Below are positions 27,112 to 36,324 of a stretch of DNA of 64,000 bases, in pieces. Position 1 is the stretch's first letter. Every line of letters begins with the position of its first letter. The stretch is from the NCBI RefSeq assembly GCF_003574315.2, contig NZ_AP025739.1:7192001-7256000 (forward strand), read 5' to 3'. The notes below the pieces were generated by a model. The model was not told where the DNA came from. It was given only the letters and a program-made list of their open reading frames with translations, and did not search any database. This stretch comes from Capsulimonas corticalis (lineage in GTDB: Bacteria; Armatimonadota; Armatimonadia; Armatimonadales; Capsulimonadaceae). The position numbers and the translations under genes are program-made.

Positions 27112-27115
27112 GTTT
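27075..27115. other. Probable attachment-site junction (island right end)
   Basis: Aminotransferase coding sequence stops matching its family just after the codons for GWRIG, at about 27083, where TGA follows. To the right lies the normal 5' part of the gene; to the left lies the recombinase. I could not find the missing 3' part of the aminotransferase gene anywhere to the left in this window. Confidence 0.6.
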
Positions 27116-27818
27116 TGGAGAGGCCGCTGATGGTGATCGTGCGCTCACGCATGCCGGGCAGGTCGGCGATCCGGACGTGTGGTCCTTCGTAAACCATATG
27201 CTCGTAGATCTCGTCGGTGATCGCGGTGACGTCCCATTTTTGACAGAGATCGGCAATTTGAGTGAGCTCTTCGCGCGTGAAGACTTTGCCGGTGGGGTTG
27301 TTCGGAGTGTTGATAATGATCGCGCGCGTCTTGTTGTTGAACGCCGCCGTCAGTTCGGCCAGGTCGAAGCTCCAATCGGGCTCATGCAGAGTCACGAAGC
27401 GCGGCAACGCACCGGACAAGATCGCGTCCGGGCCGTAATTTTCGTAGAACGGCTCGAAGACGACCACCTCATCGCCAGGATCGACCACAGCCATGAGCGC
27501 GGCCATCATCGCCTCGGTCGCGCCGCACGCCACCGTAATCTCCCGCTCTGGATCTGGGCGGTCGCCATAAAAGTGCGCGGTTTTGTCCGCGATCGCATGG
27601 CGCAGCGAGCGAGCGCCCCAGGTGACAGCGTATTGATTGATGTCGTCACGGATCGCGCGGCACGCCGCCTCCTTCATCTCGAAGGGCGCCGGAAAATCCG
27701 GAAACCCCTGCGCGAGATTGACGCCGGGCTTATCCCCGCGCGCAAAAAACAAACGGGTCATTTCACGAATGACGGATTCGCCGAACAGCGCGGCTTTTTG
27801 AGAAGTGCGGATGGGCAT
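27081..27818 (-). pseudogene. Class I/II aminotransferase, 3' part cut off by integration
   Basis: 245 residues against about 385 for the family. Present are NLAQGFPDFPAP, the PLP phosphate region GATEAMMAALM, NTPNNPTGKVFTREEL, TDEIYEHMVYEG and the PLP-lysine motif SGLSKTYSATGWRIG, after which the frame ends. The type resembles YbdL/kynurenine aminotransferase-like enzymes that act on methionine, glutamine or kynurenine. The C-terminal domain that closes the active site is lacking, so the product should be inactive. The start ATG at 27818 has AGG about six bases upstream. Confidence 0.85.
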
Positions 27819-27879
27819 GAAAACCTATCTGTATTACACGATTTAAACTTGTGGTACAATCTACTATAGAGGTAAAACT

Positions 27880-28134
27880 ATGAGCAGTGTTCGATTGGAT
27901 TCTACCACTCAGGATAAGTTACGTCAAATTGCGGCAATAAAAGGGATTACCGTCTCCGAAATTCATCGTCAGGCTTTGGAGCAGTATTTGGAACGTGAAC
28001 TCTCGCCTCCGAAAAAGAGCCGTTACAGCGACCTCATCGGCGTCGGAGCGAGCGGTCGAGATGATCTTTCCGTTCGTCACAAAGAAATTTATCGAGAGAT
28101 TCTCGATGAGAAATACGCCAAATCACAAGAATGA
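27880..28134 (+). CDS. vapB: Ribbon-helix-helix antitoxin (VapB-type)
   Basis: 84 residues. The N-terminal SSVRLDSTTQDKLRQIAA and ISEIHRQALEQYLE-like stretch give a ribbon-helix-helix DNA-binding domain (about 1-45). The C-terminal tail (SRYSDLIGVGASGRDDLSV) is the kind that wraps the partner toxin. The stop overlaps the start of the PIN gene as ATGA, the usual coupling in VapBC pairs. The antitoxin would repress its own promoter. GAGG precedes the ATG by eight bases. It lies on the chromosome side of the island junction. Confidence 0.85.
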   Translation: MSSVRLDSTTQDKLRQIAAIKGITVSEIHRQALEQYLERELSPPKKSRYSDLIGVGASGRDDLSVRHKEIYREILDEKYAKSQE

Positions 28135-28550
28135 ACAGTATCTTGATTGACACCGGCCCAATTGTTGCAATTCTAGATCGCGATGATCGGCACCACACAA
28201 TATGCAGTCAACTCATCGAACAGTTGGATTGCACATTTCACACAACAATGGCTGTGCTTGCAGAGGCAATGTATCTCGCGCATAGTCATGTCGGCTGGAG
28301 AGCACAGGAAGCGCTTTGGCGGTCAATTAATCGTGGAGACTTCATTCTCGAACATCCTTCCGCGCGCGACCTCCTGCGTATGGAGGAGCTGATGTCTAAA
28401 TACAATGATCGTCCGATGGACTTCGCCGACGCCTCATTGGTCGCTCTTGCGGAGCGCCTCTCTCTCACAAAGATCTTCACGGTCGACCGCAACGATTTTT
28501 CCACTTACCGGATTGGCCGAAAAACTCCCTTCACGATCATCGGGCCGTAG
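28131..28550 (+). CDS. vapC: PIN-domain toxin ribonuclease (VapC-type)
   Basis: 139 residues with the PIN acidic set: Asp7 (LIDTGPIVAILD), Glu45 (AVLAEAMYL), Asp97 and Asp100 (MDFADASLVALAE) and Asp119 (TVDRNDF). VapC toxins are Mg-dependent RNases that cut tRNA or rRNA in the cytoplasm when the antitoxin is degraded. All catalytic residues are present and the length is usual, so the toxin should be active. Confidence 0.88.
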   Translation: MNSILIDTGPIVAILDRDDRHHTICSQLIEQLDCTFHTTMAVLAEAMYLAHSHVGWRAQEALWRSINRGDFILEHPSARDLLRMEELMSKYNDRPMDFADASLVALAERLSLTKIFTVDRNDFSTYRIGRKTPFTIIGP

Positions 28551-28727
28551 CACGGGAGACTTTCACAAATAGTCTTTTTGCATTAATTAGCATATTGCAC
28601 AGAAAATCACAGCATGATTCGATAAGAAATTAGCTGGATTGCTGTCTATCATTCTGAGGCGGCCTGTCTTATACTAGGAAGAGGCTAGCGCAAGCAGAAC
28701 GGCGGCGGGTATACTTGCCGTGAAAAA

Positions 28728-28741
28728 TGAAAGCGCTTACA
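28728..28741 (+). promoter_or_regulatory. LacI/CcpA-type operator (cre-like)
   Basis: TGAAAGCGCTTACA fits the catabolite-response consensus TGWNANCGNTNWCA at every defined position. It lies 33 bp upstream of the beta-mannosidase start and just downstream of a -10-like TATACT at 28710-28715, a good place for repression. Confidence 0.6.
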
Positions 28742-28774
28742 TTGCAATGCTCTCACTCTTAGGTAATCACAAAC

Positions 28775-31708
28775 ATGATTTCGACCGCAATTCTCACGAC
28801 ACTTTTGCTGCACGCCACGGCCGGCGGCAGCCCGATAAGCGCGACGGCGCCGGAGCGCGTTGGGCTGGACGGGACCTGGCGACTGACGCAGGCGTCGCGC
28901 GGGATCTCGCTGCCGGCGAAGGTCCCTGGGATCGTCGATACGGATCTGCTGGCGGCGGGCAAGATTCCCAATCCGTTTTATCGCGACAATGAGAAAGCGG
29001 TGCAGTGGGTTGGCGAGGTTCCATGGACTTACTCGCGGAGTTTTACCGTTCCGGCGGCGTTTCTGAAGCATCGTGAGATACGGCTGCGCTGCGAAGGACT
29101 GGATACGCTGTCGAGCATTCGCGTGAATGGGCGCGATGTGGCCCAAACCGACAATATGCACCGGACGTGGGAGTTTGACGTCAGGCCGCTGCTTCATACT
29201 GGCGCCAATCGCATTGAGATCACGTTCTCCCCCATCGAGCCTTATCTGAAAGCGCATGAGAACCAGGCGGCGTTTCCCGGCAAGCCGGTCGAAGCGCATG
29301 GCTGGGGCTACATCCGCAAGTCGCCGTTTCAGATGGGCTGGGACTTCTCGCCGAAAATTATCACCTGCGGCATCTGGCGAAGCATTGGGCTGGTCGGATG
29401 GGACGCAGCGCGGCTGACGGATATCGGCGTCGTCCAGAGCCACTACAAAAACGGCCAGGTCGGACTGGCGGTCGGGATCACGGCAGATACGGCGGCGGCA
29501 ACGACGGCGCACACCACCGTCTTATTTGCGGGACATCCTGTCGCCCAGACCGATACGGCGCTCGCGCAAGGACGAGCTACGCCGCATCTGACGGTTATCA
29601 AGCCGCAGTTGTGGTGGCCGGCGGGAATGGGGCCGCAGAATCTGTATGACGTGCGCGTGGAGCTGCGCGACGCGCGCGGCCGCGTCGTCGATTCCGGAAC
29701 GCGGCGCATCGGCCTGCGGACGCTGGACATGATCGCCAAGACCAGCGCGAACCTGATGACGCTGACCGTGAACGGCTGTCGCTTCTTCGCCAAGGGGACG
29801 AATTGGGTTCCGATGGATTCGCTGATTACCCGCGCCAGTCCCGATCAAGAACGGCGGTATGTGGACAACGCCGTCAACAACAATATGAACCTGATCCGCC
29901 TCTGGGGCGGCGGCTACTACGAGGACGAAGCGCTGTACGACGAGGCCGACAAAAAGGGACTGCTGCTCTGGGCGGAGTTCAAATTCGCCGACGCCTCGTA
30001 TCCCGTATTCGATCCCAAATGGCTCGCAAACGTCAAAGCCGAAGCTGTCGACAACGTGAGCCGTCTGCGGCATCACCCGAGCATCGCCGTCTGGTCGGGC
30101 AACAACGAAGTCATCGGATTTGTGGCGGACAAGACCGACCACAACCATATGACCCACGAGGACTACAATCTCCTCTTCCACCATGTCCTCGCGGATGTCG
30201 TCCATAGCCTCGCGCCGAACGATGTCTACACGCCGGGCAGTCCGGAGTCCGGTGATGAGCACGACTGGTCCGTCTGGCACGGCTCCGCGCCCTTTGAATC
30301 CTACCGGACCGTGCACGGGTTTATGTCGGAGTTCGGGTTCCAGGCGTTCGCGCAGCCCCGCACCGTGGACGCATACACGGCGCCGAAAGATCGAGATTCG
30401 GTGCTTTCGCCGATCATGAAGTTCCACCAGCGCAACTGGGGCGACGGCAACCAGATGATCCTGAGCACGTTCCGCCGCTACTATCGAACGCCAAAGGATT
30501 TCGATTCAACGCTCTGGCTCAGCCAGATCCAGCAGGCCGACGGCGTTCTGACAGGCGTCGAATTCTGGCGGCGCGACTGGCCGCACTCCAGCGCCAGTCT
30601 GGTCTGGCAGTATAACGACTGCTGGCCGGGTACGAGCTGGGCGATGGTGGATTACTACGGTCGCCCCAAGGCGCTCTGGTATCGCCTGCGCCACGCCTAC
30701 GCGCCGGTGATGCTGTCCGGGCAGGCCGATGGACAGAGCGGCCATGCTGAGCTCTGGATCAGCAACGATCATCCCCGCGCGTTGAAGGGAACGATTGACT
30801 GGCGGCTGACGCGAACAAACGGCGCACTGGTCCAAAAGGGGACACAAAGCGCAGCGATCCCTGCCGGAACCAGCAGCACGCGAGCCCTTTCCTTCGAAGA
30901 CGCCGCGATCATCGCCAAGGAAGGCGCGGGCAATTTGCTGCTCTGGGCGGAGTTGCGTGTTCCGGGCGAGCCCGTCTCCACCAGCCTGCTGACATTCGCG
31001 CGCCCGAAACAACTCAATCTTGTCGCGCCGGAGATCCATACTGCCGTCGCCGCGCAAGGCAATGCGTATCAGGTGACTTTGACTTCAGCCCGTCCCGCGC
31101 TCTTCGCCTGGATCGACCTTGCGGGCGCCGACGCCAAATATTCCGACAACTTCGTCCATCTCCGCCCTGGCGCACCGGTCACGATCACCGTCGCCCCTTC
31201 GGCGAAGACAACCCTCGCGCAAGTGCAAAAGGCGCTGCGGGTCCGCACCCTCTTCGACACCTATCTGCCCACGGCGGACGCGACGCCCGTGGTCACCGCA
31301 GACGCCAACGGCGAAGTCGCCCTCTCCGCCTTTTCCGCGCAGATGATCGGCGATACCTTCGTTTTGGAGACGGGGACGCCCGACAATATCGGCAACTGGT
31401 CCGATCCGCACGATTATCTGCAATGGACGGTGAAGAACGCAAAGCCAGGAACCTACGCCATGACGGCGAATGTCTCCAGCCCTCCGGACGAAGGCGGCAG
31501 TCAGTTCGTGGTGGATGTCGCCGGCGCGCAGGTCACGGGGACCGTCCCCACCACCGCCAGCTGGACGACCTACACCGACCTGCCGCTGGGAACAGTCACG
31601 ATCGCGAAATCCGGAACGATTTCCATCTCCCTGAAGCCAACGACCAAACCATCCGTGCATGTCATGAACCTGCGAACGCTCACGCTCAAACCGGTCGCCG
31701 CTCCGTAG
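28775..31708 (+). CDS. GH2 beta-mannosidase-like glycoside hydrolase, secreted
   Basis: 977 residues. A short signal peptide (ILTTLLLHATAGG) is followed by the GH2 sugar-binding jelly roll (about 30-200), an Ig-like domain and the TIM barrel. The acid/base is Glu445 in WSGNNE and the nucleophile Glu519 in FMSEFGFQAF. GTNWVPMDSL and RLWGGGYYEDEALYD are typical of beta-mannosidases. GH2 beta-mannosidases release mannose from the non-reducing ends of mannan or N-glycans. Exo-beta-glucosaminidase is a less likely alternative. The last 120 residues look like an added carbohydrate-binding domain. A cre-like operator precedes the gene. Confidence 0.85.
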   Translation: MISTAILTTLLLHATAGGSPISATAPERVGLDGTWRLTQASRGISLPAKVPGIVDTDLLAAGKIPNPFYRDNEKAVQWVGEVPWTYSRSFTVPAAFLKHREIRLRCEGLDTLSSIRVNGRDVAQTDNMHRTWEFDVRPLLHTGANRIEITFSPIEPYLKAHENQAAFPGKPVEAHGWGYIRKSPFQMGWDFSPKIITCGIWRSIGLVGWDAARLTDIGVVQSHYKNGQVGLAVGITADTAAATTAHTTVLFAGHPVAQTDTALAQGRATPHLTVIKPQLWWPAGMGPQNLYDVRVELRDARGRVVDSGTRRIGLRTLDMIAKTSANLMTLTVNGCRFFAKGTNWVPMDSLITRASPDQERRYVDNAVNNNMNLIRLWGGGYYEDEALYDEADKKGLLLWAEFKFADASYPVFDPKWLANVKAEAVDNVSRLRHHPSIAVWSGNNEVIGFVADKTDHNHMTHEDYNLLFHHVLADVVHSLAPNDVYTPGSPESGDEHDWSVWHGSAPFESYRTVHGFMSEFGFQAFAQPRTVDAYTAPKDRDSVLSPIMKFHQRNWGDGNQMILSTFRRYYRTPKDFDSTLWLSQIQQADGVLTGVEFWRRDWPHSSASLVWQYNDCWPGTSWAMVDYYGRPKALWYRLRHAYAPVMLSGQADGQSGHAELWISNDHPRALKGTIDWRLTRTNGALVQKGTQSAAIPAGTSSTRALSFEDAAIIAKEGAGNLLLWAELRVPGEPVSTSLLTFARPKQLNLVAPEIHTAVAAQGNAYQVTLTSARPALFAWIDLAGADAKYSDNFVHLRPGAPVTITVAPSAKTTLAQVQKALRVRTLFDTYLPTADATPVVTADANGEVALSAFSAQMIGDTFVLETGTPDNIGNWSDPHDYLQWTVKNAKPGTYAMTANVSSPPDEGGSQFVVDVAGAQVTGTVPTTASWTTYTDLPLGTVTIAKSGTISISLKPTTKPSVHVMNLRTLTLKPVAAP

Positions 31709-31739
31709 AGCGATGGCGAACAGGCGTAAACCTTATGTG

Positions 31740-31770
31740 AGAAGACGCGGATGTATAATCCGCGTCTTCT
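31740..31770. terminator. Bidirectional terminator hairpin
   Basis: Perfect 13-bp stem (31740-31752 with 31758-31770) around a 5-nt loop, placed between the converging GH2 and SDR genes. Confidence 0.75.
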
Positions 31771-31779
31771 CATGCGTTA

Positions 31780-32529
31780 TCACCACGGCAATTCATCACC
31801 AAGGTAGATAAACTTACCGCTGTAGCCGTCGTCGGGAAGCAGGGCGAGCAACACGGAGGTCTTGGCGCCCTCCTCCACCGGGATATCTCCATTCGCATTC
31901 ATATCCGTGACAACTGAGCCCGGATGTGCGGCGTTGACTTTGATCGGCGTGTCCTTCAGCTCATGCGCGAGATGCACGACGTAGCCGTTCAGCGCGGTCT
32001 TTGAGATATCGTACGCGGGGACTTTGAAGTTGTAGATCGGGCTGTTCGGATCGTTGTGCAACGTCAGCGAGCCGAGGATGCTGGAGAGAAAGACGATGCG
32101 GCCGGCATCTGATTTTTGGACCAGCGGCAGCAGCGCTTGCGTGACGGCAACGGTGTTGAAAAAGTTGGTGTCGAAAACCCGGCGCAGAACCGCCGGCGAT
32201 GTTTTGCTGGCTTGAACGATTGCGCCGTTTTCTTGTTCGTCCCCCGAAATCCCCGCGTTGTTGACGAGAATGTCCAGTTTGCCGAACGTTTCCTCGATGT
32301 GCTTCGCCGCCGATGCGTGAGTCGCCGCATCGTCCACGTCGATCCGCAGAAACTCGACATCCAACCCTTCGGCCTTTAGTGTTTCTGCCGCCGCCGCGCC
32401 TTTGTCGGCGCTGCGCGCGCCGAGCAGAACTTTGACGCCCTGCTGGGCCAGCTGCCGCGCCGTTTCCAGGCCGATCCCGCGATTGGCCCCAGTAATTAAG
32501 GCAATTTTCTTGTTTTCCAGTGTGCTCAT
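31780..32529 (-). CDS. Short-chain dehydrogenase/reductase
   Basis: 249 residues of the classical SDR type. The NAD(P) site is TGANRGIG near the N-terminus, followed by LVNNAGIS and the catalytic YDISK (Tyr-x3-Lys) with the upstream Ser in FLSSILGS. The Arg after the first strand (GARSADKG) hints at NADP. The end fits the carbonyl-reductase-like subgroup common in soil bacteria. The substrate is not predictable. It is convergent with the beta-mannosidase gene and 60 bp downstream of the MFS gene on the same strand. Confidence 0.88.
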   Translation of the reverse strand: MSTLENKKIALITGANRGIGLETARQLAQQGVKVLLGARSADKGAAAAETLKAEGLDVEFLRIDVDDAATHASAAKHIEETFGKLDILVNNAGISGDEQENGAIVQASKTSPAVLRRVFDTNFFNTVAVTQALLPLVQKSDAGRIVFLSSILGSLTLHNDPNSPIYNFKVPAYDISKTALNGYVVHLAHELKDTPIKVNAAHPGSVVTDMNANGDIPVEEGAKTSVLLALLPDDGYSGKFIYLGDELPW

Positions 32530-32589
32530 GAGTTTCCTTTGTCTTTCGCGCTTCGATACAGCCTTTGTACAGAGTTTCGATGATCCCCG

Positions 32590-33882
32590 CTAGTGCGCCG
32601 CCGCTTCCGGCACAGCGATGGATGCGGGGTCAGGAAGGATACCCATCTGGATGTAAATCGGACGCAGGCCGTTTCGGAAGGTCGGCAGAGACCGGGCAAA
32701 CCAGAGGGCGCCGAGCAGACAGCCGACGCCGCCGAGGGAAACGGCGAAGGGCGCGCCAAAACGGGCGGCGACCGCGCCGGTGATGAGGCTGCCGAAGGGC
32801 GCCGTGCCGACAAACGCCATCGCGTAGAAGCTCATGACGCGGCCGCGCTTGTCGTCCTCCACCACCGTCTGAACGAGGGTATTGGTGGAGGCGACCTGCA
32901 CCATAAATCCGAAGCCTGCGAGAAAGAGCATGAGCACGGAGAGCCAGACGACATGCGAGTAGGCGAAGGCGATCAGCGCAAGGCCGGAGAAGGCCGCCGC
33001 TTTGGGAATGATCCGCCCCAGGCCGAGGATGGTCTTACGGGACGCAAGATACAAGGCGCCGCCCAGCGATCCCAGGCCGGCGGATCCGAGCAAGAGACCA
33101 AGGGTGCTCGGCGCGCCATGCAGAATGCGCGTGGCGAAGATCGGCATGATCGTGGGATAGGACATACCCGCGATGCTGGAGATACCTAGCATGATCAAGA
33201 TCGTTTTGATCGGCGCGAAGCCGACGACATATCGCCAGCCCTCACGCATCTGCGCGATCAAGCCCGAATGCGCGGATGGCTTTCGCGTGTCGGGCTCCAG
33301 GCGCATCAGAAACAGAGATGTCAGGACGGCGAGGTAGCTGATGGCGTCGGCGAGAAAGCACCACGCTTCCCCCACCACGGCGATGAGAACGCCGGCGACG
33401 CTCGGCCCAATGGCGCGCGTGAGGTTGACGAGCGAGGAGTTCAGCGCGATGGCGTTGGAGAGATCCGCCTTGTCGTTGACCATGCGCACGACAAACGATT
33501 GGCGCACCGGCATCTCAAAGGCGTTGACCATCCCCTGGAGGACGCTCAGCACGATGATCTCCTCAATCGTGATCGCGTTCTTGAGCACGAGAATTCCCAT
33601 GATGAGCGCCTGAATCATCGCGAGGATCTGCGTCCAGATCAGCAATTTGTGCTTATCCCAGCGATCAACCAAGACGCCGGCGATGGGCGATAGGACGAAC
33701 GACAGGATCTGTCCCGCGAACCCCACAACCCCCAGCAACAGCGCCGATCCCGTCAGTCGATACACGAGCCAGCTCGTGGCGACGCGCGTCATCCAGGCGC
33801 CGACCATCGAAATGCTCTGGCCGCTGAAATACAGGCGATAGTTGCGATGCCGGAAGGCGCGTAAATAGGAACGCGATGTCAT
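32590..33882 (-). CDS. MFS exporter (EntS/MFS_3-like)
   Basis: 430 residues with about 12 hydrophobic segments. The N-terminal LRAFRHRNYRLYFSGQSIS and MVGAWMTRVATSWLVYRLT are hallmarks of the MFS_3 subfamily, related to the enterobactin exporter EntS. The loop GVLVDRWDKHKLLI is the conserved motif between helices 2 and 3. These inner-membrane proteins expel small molecules by proton antiport. The cargo is unknown. It is followed by the SDR gene and preceded by the dehydrogenase gene on the same strand, without overlap. Confidence 0.85.
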   Translation of the reverse strand: MTSRSYLRAFRHRNYRLYFSGQSISMVGAWMTRVATSWLVYRLTGSALLLGVVGFAGQILSFVLSPIAGVLVDRWDKHKLLIWTQILAMIQALIMGILVLKNAITIEEIIVLSVLQGMVNAFEMPVRQSFVVRMVNDKADLSNAIALNSSLVNLTRAIGPSVAGVLIAVVGEAWCFLADAISYLAVLTSLFLMRLEPDTRKPSAHSGLIAQMREGWRYVVGFAPIKTILIMLGISSIAGMSYPTIMPIFATRILHGAPSTLGLLLGSAGLGSLGGALYLASRKTILGLGRIIPKAAAFSGLALIAFAYSHVVWLSVLMLFLAGFGFMVQVASTNTLVQTVVEDDKRGRVMSFYAMAFVGTAPFGSLITGAVAARFGAPFAVSLGGVGCLLGALWFARSLPTFRNGLRPIYIQMGILPDPASIAVPEAAAH

Positions 33883-33904
33883 GACGGTCTTTCCATCGGA
33901 AATT

Positions 33905-34867
33905 TTAATAACCGCGTGCGATGTCGACGACGTTTTCCAACGGCTCGCCGGCGGCGAAGCGCCGCAAGTTCTCCAAAAAGATCGCCTTTTGCCGGTTACG
34001 CAGGCCCGGCGACCAGCCCGACGAATTGTGGGGAGCGAGGTGGACGTTGTGCAAATCCCATAAGGGACTGTCTTGCGGCAGCGGCTCCTGGGCGAAGACG
34101 TCCAGACAAGCGCCCGCGATTCGCCCCGCCTGCAAGGTTTCGATCAGCGCCGGCTCATCCACTAAACTGCCCCGCGCGATATTGATCAGCCACGCCGCCG
34201 GCTTCATCTTTGCCAACTGATCCGCGCCAATCAAAGCGCGCGTATCATCGGTGGCCGCCGCCGCGATCACCACATAATCGCTCGCTTCCAGCAGGCGGTT
34301 CAAGCCGTCGTCCCCGGTCCACACTTCGTCGATGTGCGCGACCGGATCGGGCTTGCGGCGCAGGCCCACCGTGCGCATCCCGAACGCCTTTGCGCGCGCG
34401 GCGATCCCCTGCCCAATCGGTCCCAGGCCGATAATCCCCACCGTCGCCCCATACAGTTCGTCCTGGATCTCGGATCTCCAGACGTGCGCGCGCTGACTCT
34501 CCATCAGCTGCGGCATGCGGCGCGCGACCATCAGGATCCAGGCCATCACGAATTCGGAGATCGCGATCTCAAACGCCGGGCCGGAGTCGGTCAGCACAAG
34601 CCCTGACTTGTCGCGCACGCCGGCGGGGCGCAGCACATGATCGACGCCCGCGCTTGCTGTGTGAAGCCAGCGCACCTTCGGCCCATTGGCGACAAGTTCC
34701 CCAAAGCGATTACCCCCGACCCAGCGCAGCACGCCCTCCGCTTCGTCCAGCCCCTCCACGGGCGTCTCGGCGTCCTCGGAATATGGGTGCAGCGTAACAT
34801 TGGGCGCAAGGGTGCGAGCCTCGGAAAGCAATCGCCCGTAAAGCGCTTCTGGTACAAGAACAATCAT
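33905..34867 (-). CDS. D-isomer-specific 2-hydroxyacid dehydrogenase
   Basis: 320 residues. The NAD-binding Rossmann motif is GIIGLGPIGQGIAARAKAFG. The catalytic trio is visible as Arg in NIARGSLVDE, Glu in FAQEPLPQDSPLW and His in LAPHNSSG. The length and the GxGxxG followed by RRKP suggest NADP use, as in glyoxylate/hydroxypyruvate reductases of the GhrA type. The enzyme would reduce a 2-keto acid to the D-hydroxy acid. It is probably transcribed on its own: the hairpin at 34894-34928 separates it from the MFS gene upstream. Confidence 0.88.
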   Translation of the reverse strand: MIVLVPEALYGRLLSEARTLAPNVTLHPYSEDAETPVEGLDEAEGVLRWVGGNRFGELVANGPKVRWLHTASAGVDHVLRPAGVRDKSGLVLTDSGPAFEIAISEFVMAWILMVARRMPQLMESQRAHVWRSEIQDELYGATVGIIGLGPIGQGIAARAKAFGMRTVGLRRKPDPVAHIDEVWTGDDGLNRLLEASDYVVIAAAATDDTRALIGADQLAKMKPAAWLINIARGSLVDEPALIETLQAGRIAGACLDVFAQEPLPQDSPLWDLHNVHLAPHNSSGWSPGLRNRQKAIFLENLRRFAAGEPLENVVDIARGY

Positions 34868-34893
34868 CGGTTACTCATTTCTAAAAACAATAA

Positions 34894-34928
34894 GGCTGGG
34901 CGATGTCTTTTGCAGACATCGCCCAGCC
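34894..34928 (-). terminator. Rho-independent terminator of the YnfM-like gene
   Basis: Perfect 15-bp stem (34894-34908 with 34914-34928), 5-nt loop, followed on the minus strand by TTATTGTTTTT. Confidence 0.8.
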
Positions 34929-35014
34929 TCCAGTTTCCCAGTCAGCGCGCATTCCCCAGTTTTACCGGGGTGAAAGTTCTCTGACGAGATTATACTGGAA
35001 GTGAAAGTCATGTG

Positions 35015-36264
35015 TCAACTCACAAAACGCTTACGGGGCCAAAATACCCCGGCAAGCATGGCGGCGAGGGCCTGGATCCCAACGATCAACGCGGCGCAGG
35101 CGGGCCATCGCCCATGCGCCCAGGCAATGCCGGGCAGAACGGCGCCCAGGCTCCCGCCGATATAATAGCACATCACGTAAAGTCCGGTGGCGGATGACCG
35201 CGCCGACTTCGCGGCGACGCCGACAAAGCTGCTCGCCGCCGCCTGGCAGACGAAGACGCCGCTGGAGCAAATCGCCAGCCCCAAGATCACCACCCAGAGC
35301 ACGGGAACAAGCGTCAGCAGCACGCCAACACTGCTGGACGCCAGCGCGAACAGCAGCGCCTTTCGGTGACCGAATAGATCGATCCATGGCCCGGCGGTCG
35401 GCGTCACGATCAGTCCCAGCAGATACACCAGGAAGACTGCTCCCAATGCGACAGCGCTCAGCCCAAACGGCGCCACCGACAGATAAAATGTGATATAAGT
35501 GAACGCCCCCACCAGCGAGAATAATACGTTGAACCCGACGGCGAAGGTTGCGAGCAGCACGGGATTGCGCAGATGGGTCGCGAAGCCCCGCAGGGCGGCG
35601 CCGAGATCCGATTGCCGCACAAACCGTCGCGATGCTGGCAAGAGACAGGTGATGGCGAGGGCGCTGACGAAGTTCAAAATGCCCAGCGCCGCAAAAGAAT
35701 AACGCCACTGGAAATGCTCGGCGATAATCCCCGTGAGAAAACGGCCGACAAAGCCGCCAGCACGCTTCCCGTCACATAGGTGGCCATCATCGAGCCCGCG
35801 CCGCGCCCTTCCCACTCCTCGCTGACGTACGCCATCATGACCGCGAAGATCCCCGGCATGATCAATCCCTGAAGAAAGCGCCAGACAATCAGCGATGTTA
35901 GGCTTCCCGAGGTCGCCGCCAGCGCTGTCGGGATCGTCAGCGCAAAGAGCGAGACGACGATCACCGGCTTGCGCCCGAACCGATCTCCCAGCAGTCCCAC
36001 GAATGGAGCGCTGATCGCCACGCCAACCGTCGCGGCGCTGACCGTGAGGCTGACATGCGCTTCGGTCGCATGAAACAGCCGCATCAAAAGCGGCAGCAGC
36101 GGCTGCGTCGCGTACAGATCAAGAAAGGCGCAGAACCCCGTCAGCGCCACAATCGCCCGCTGTACGCGCTGCGCGGCTTTCTGCCGTGATAACTCTTCCG
36201 CGGCGATTCCCGCCGCGCCCTCTTGAGCAACTATCAATCCCATGCTTCTATTATGGTTGGCCAA
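35015..36264 (-). pseudogene. YnfM-like MFS transporter with a one-base frameshift
   Basis: Two frames cover one MFS protein of about 415 residues. The first (36264 downward) gives the N-terminal half: FLDLYATQPLLPLLM, GLLGDRFGRKPVI and MMATYVTGSVL. Near 35757 the frame is lost where the family expects GSVLGGFVGRFLTG; deletion of a single G in a GGGC context explains it. The second frame continues VGRFLTGIIAEHFQWRYSF through to 35015. Both halves are otherwise intact, so the shift is recent or a sequencing error. E. coli ynfM is likewise divergent from a LysR gene, as here. Confidence 0.75.
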
Positions 36265-36324
36265 CTAATGCCTGTCCAATACATAGATTGCGCAGATTAA
36301 TACGGTTTGGGTATTATTTCGAAC

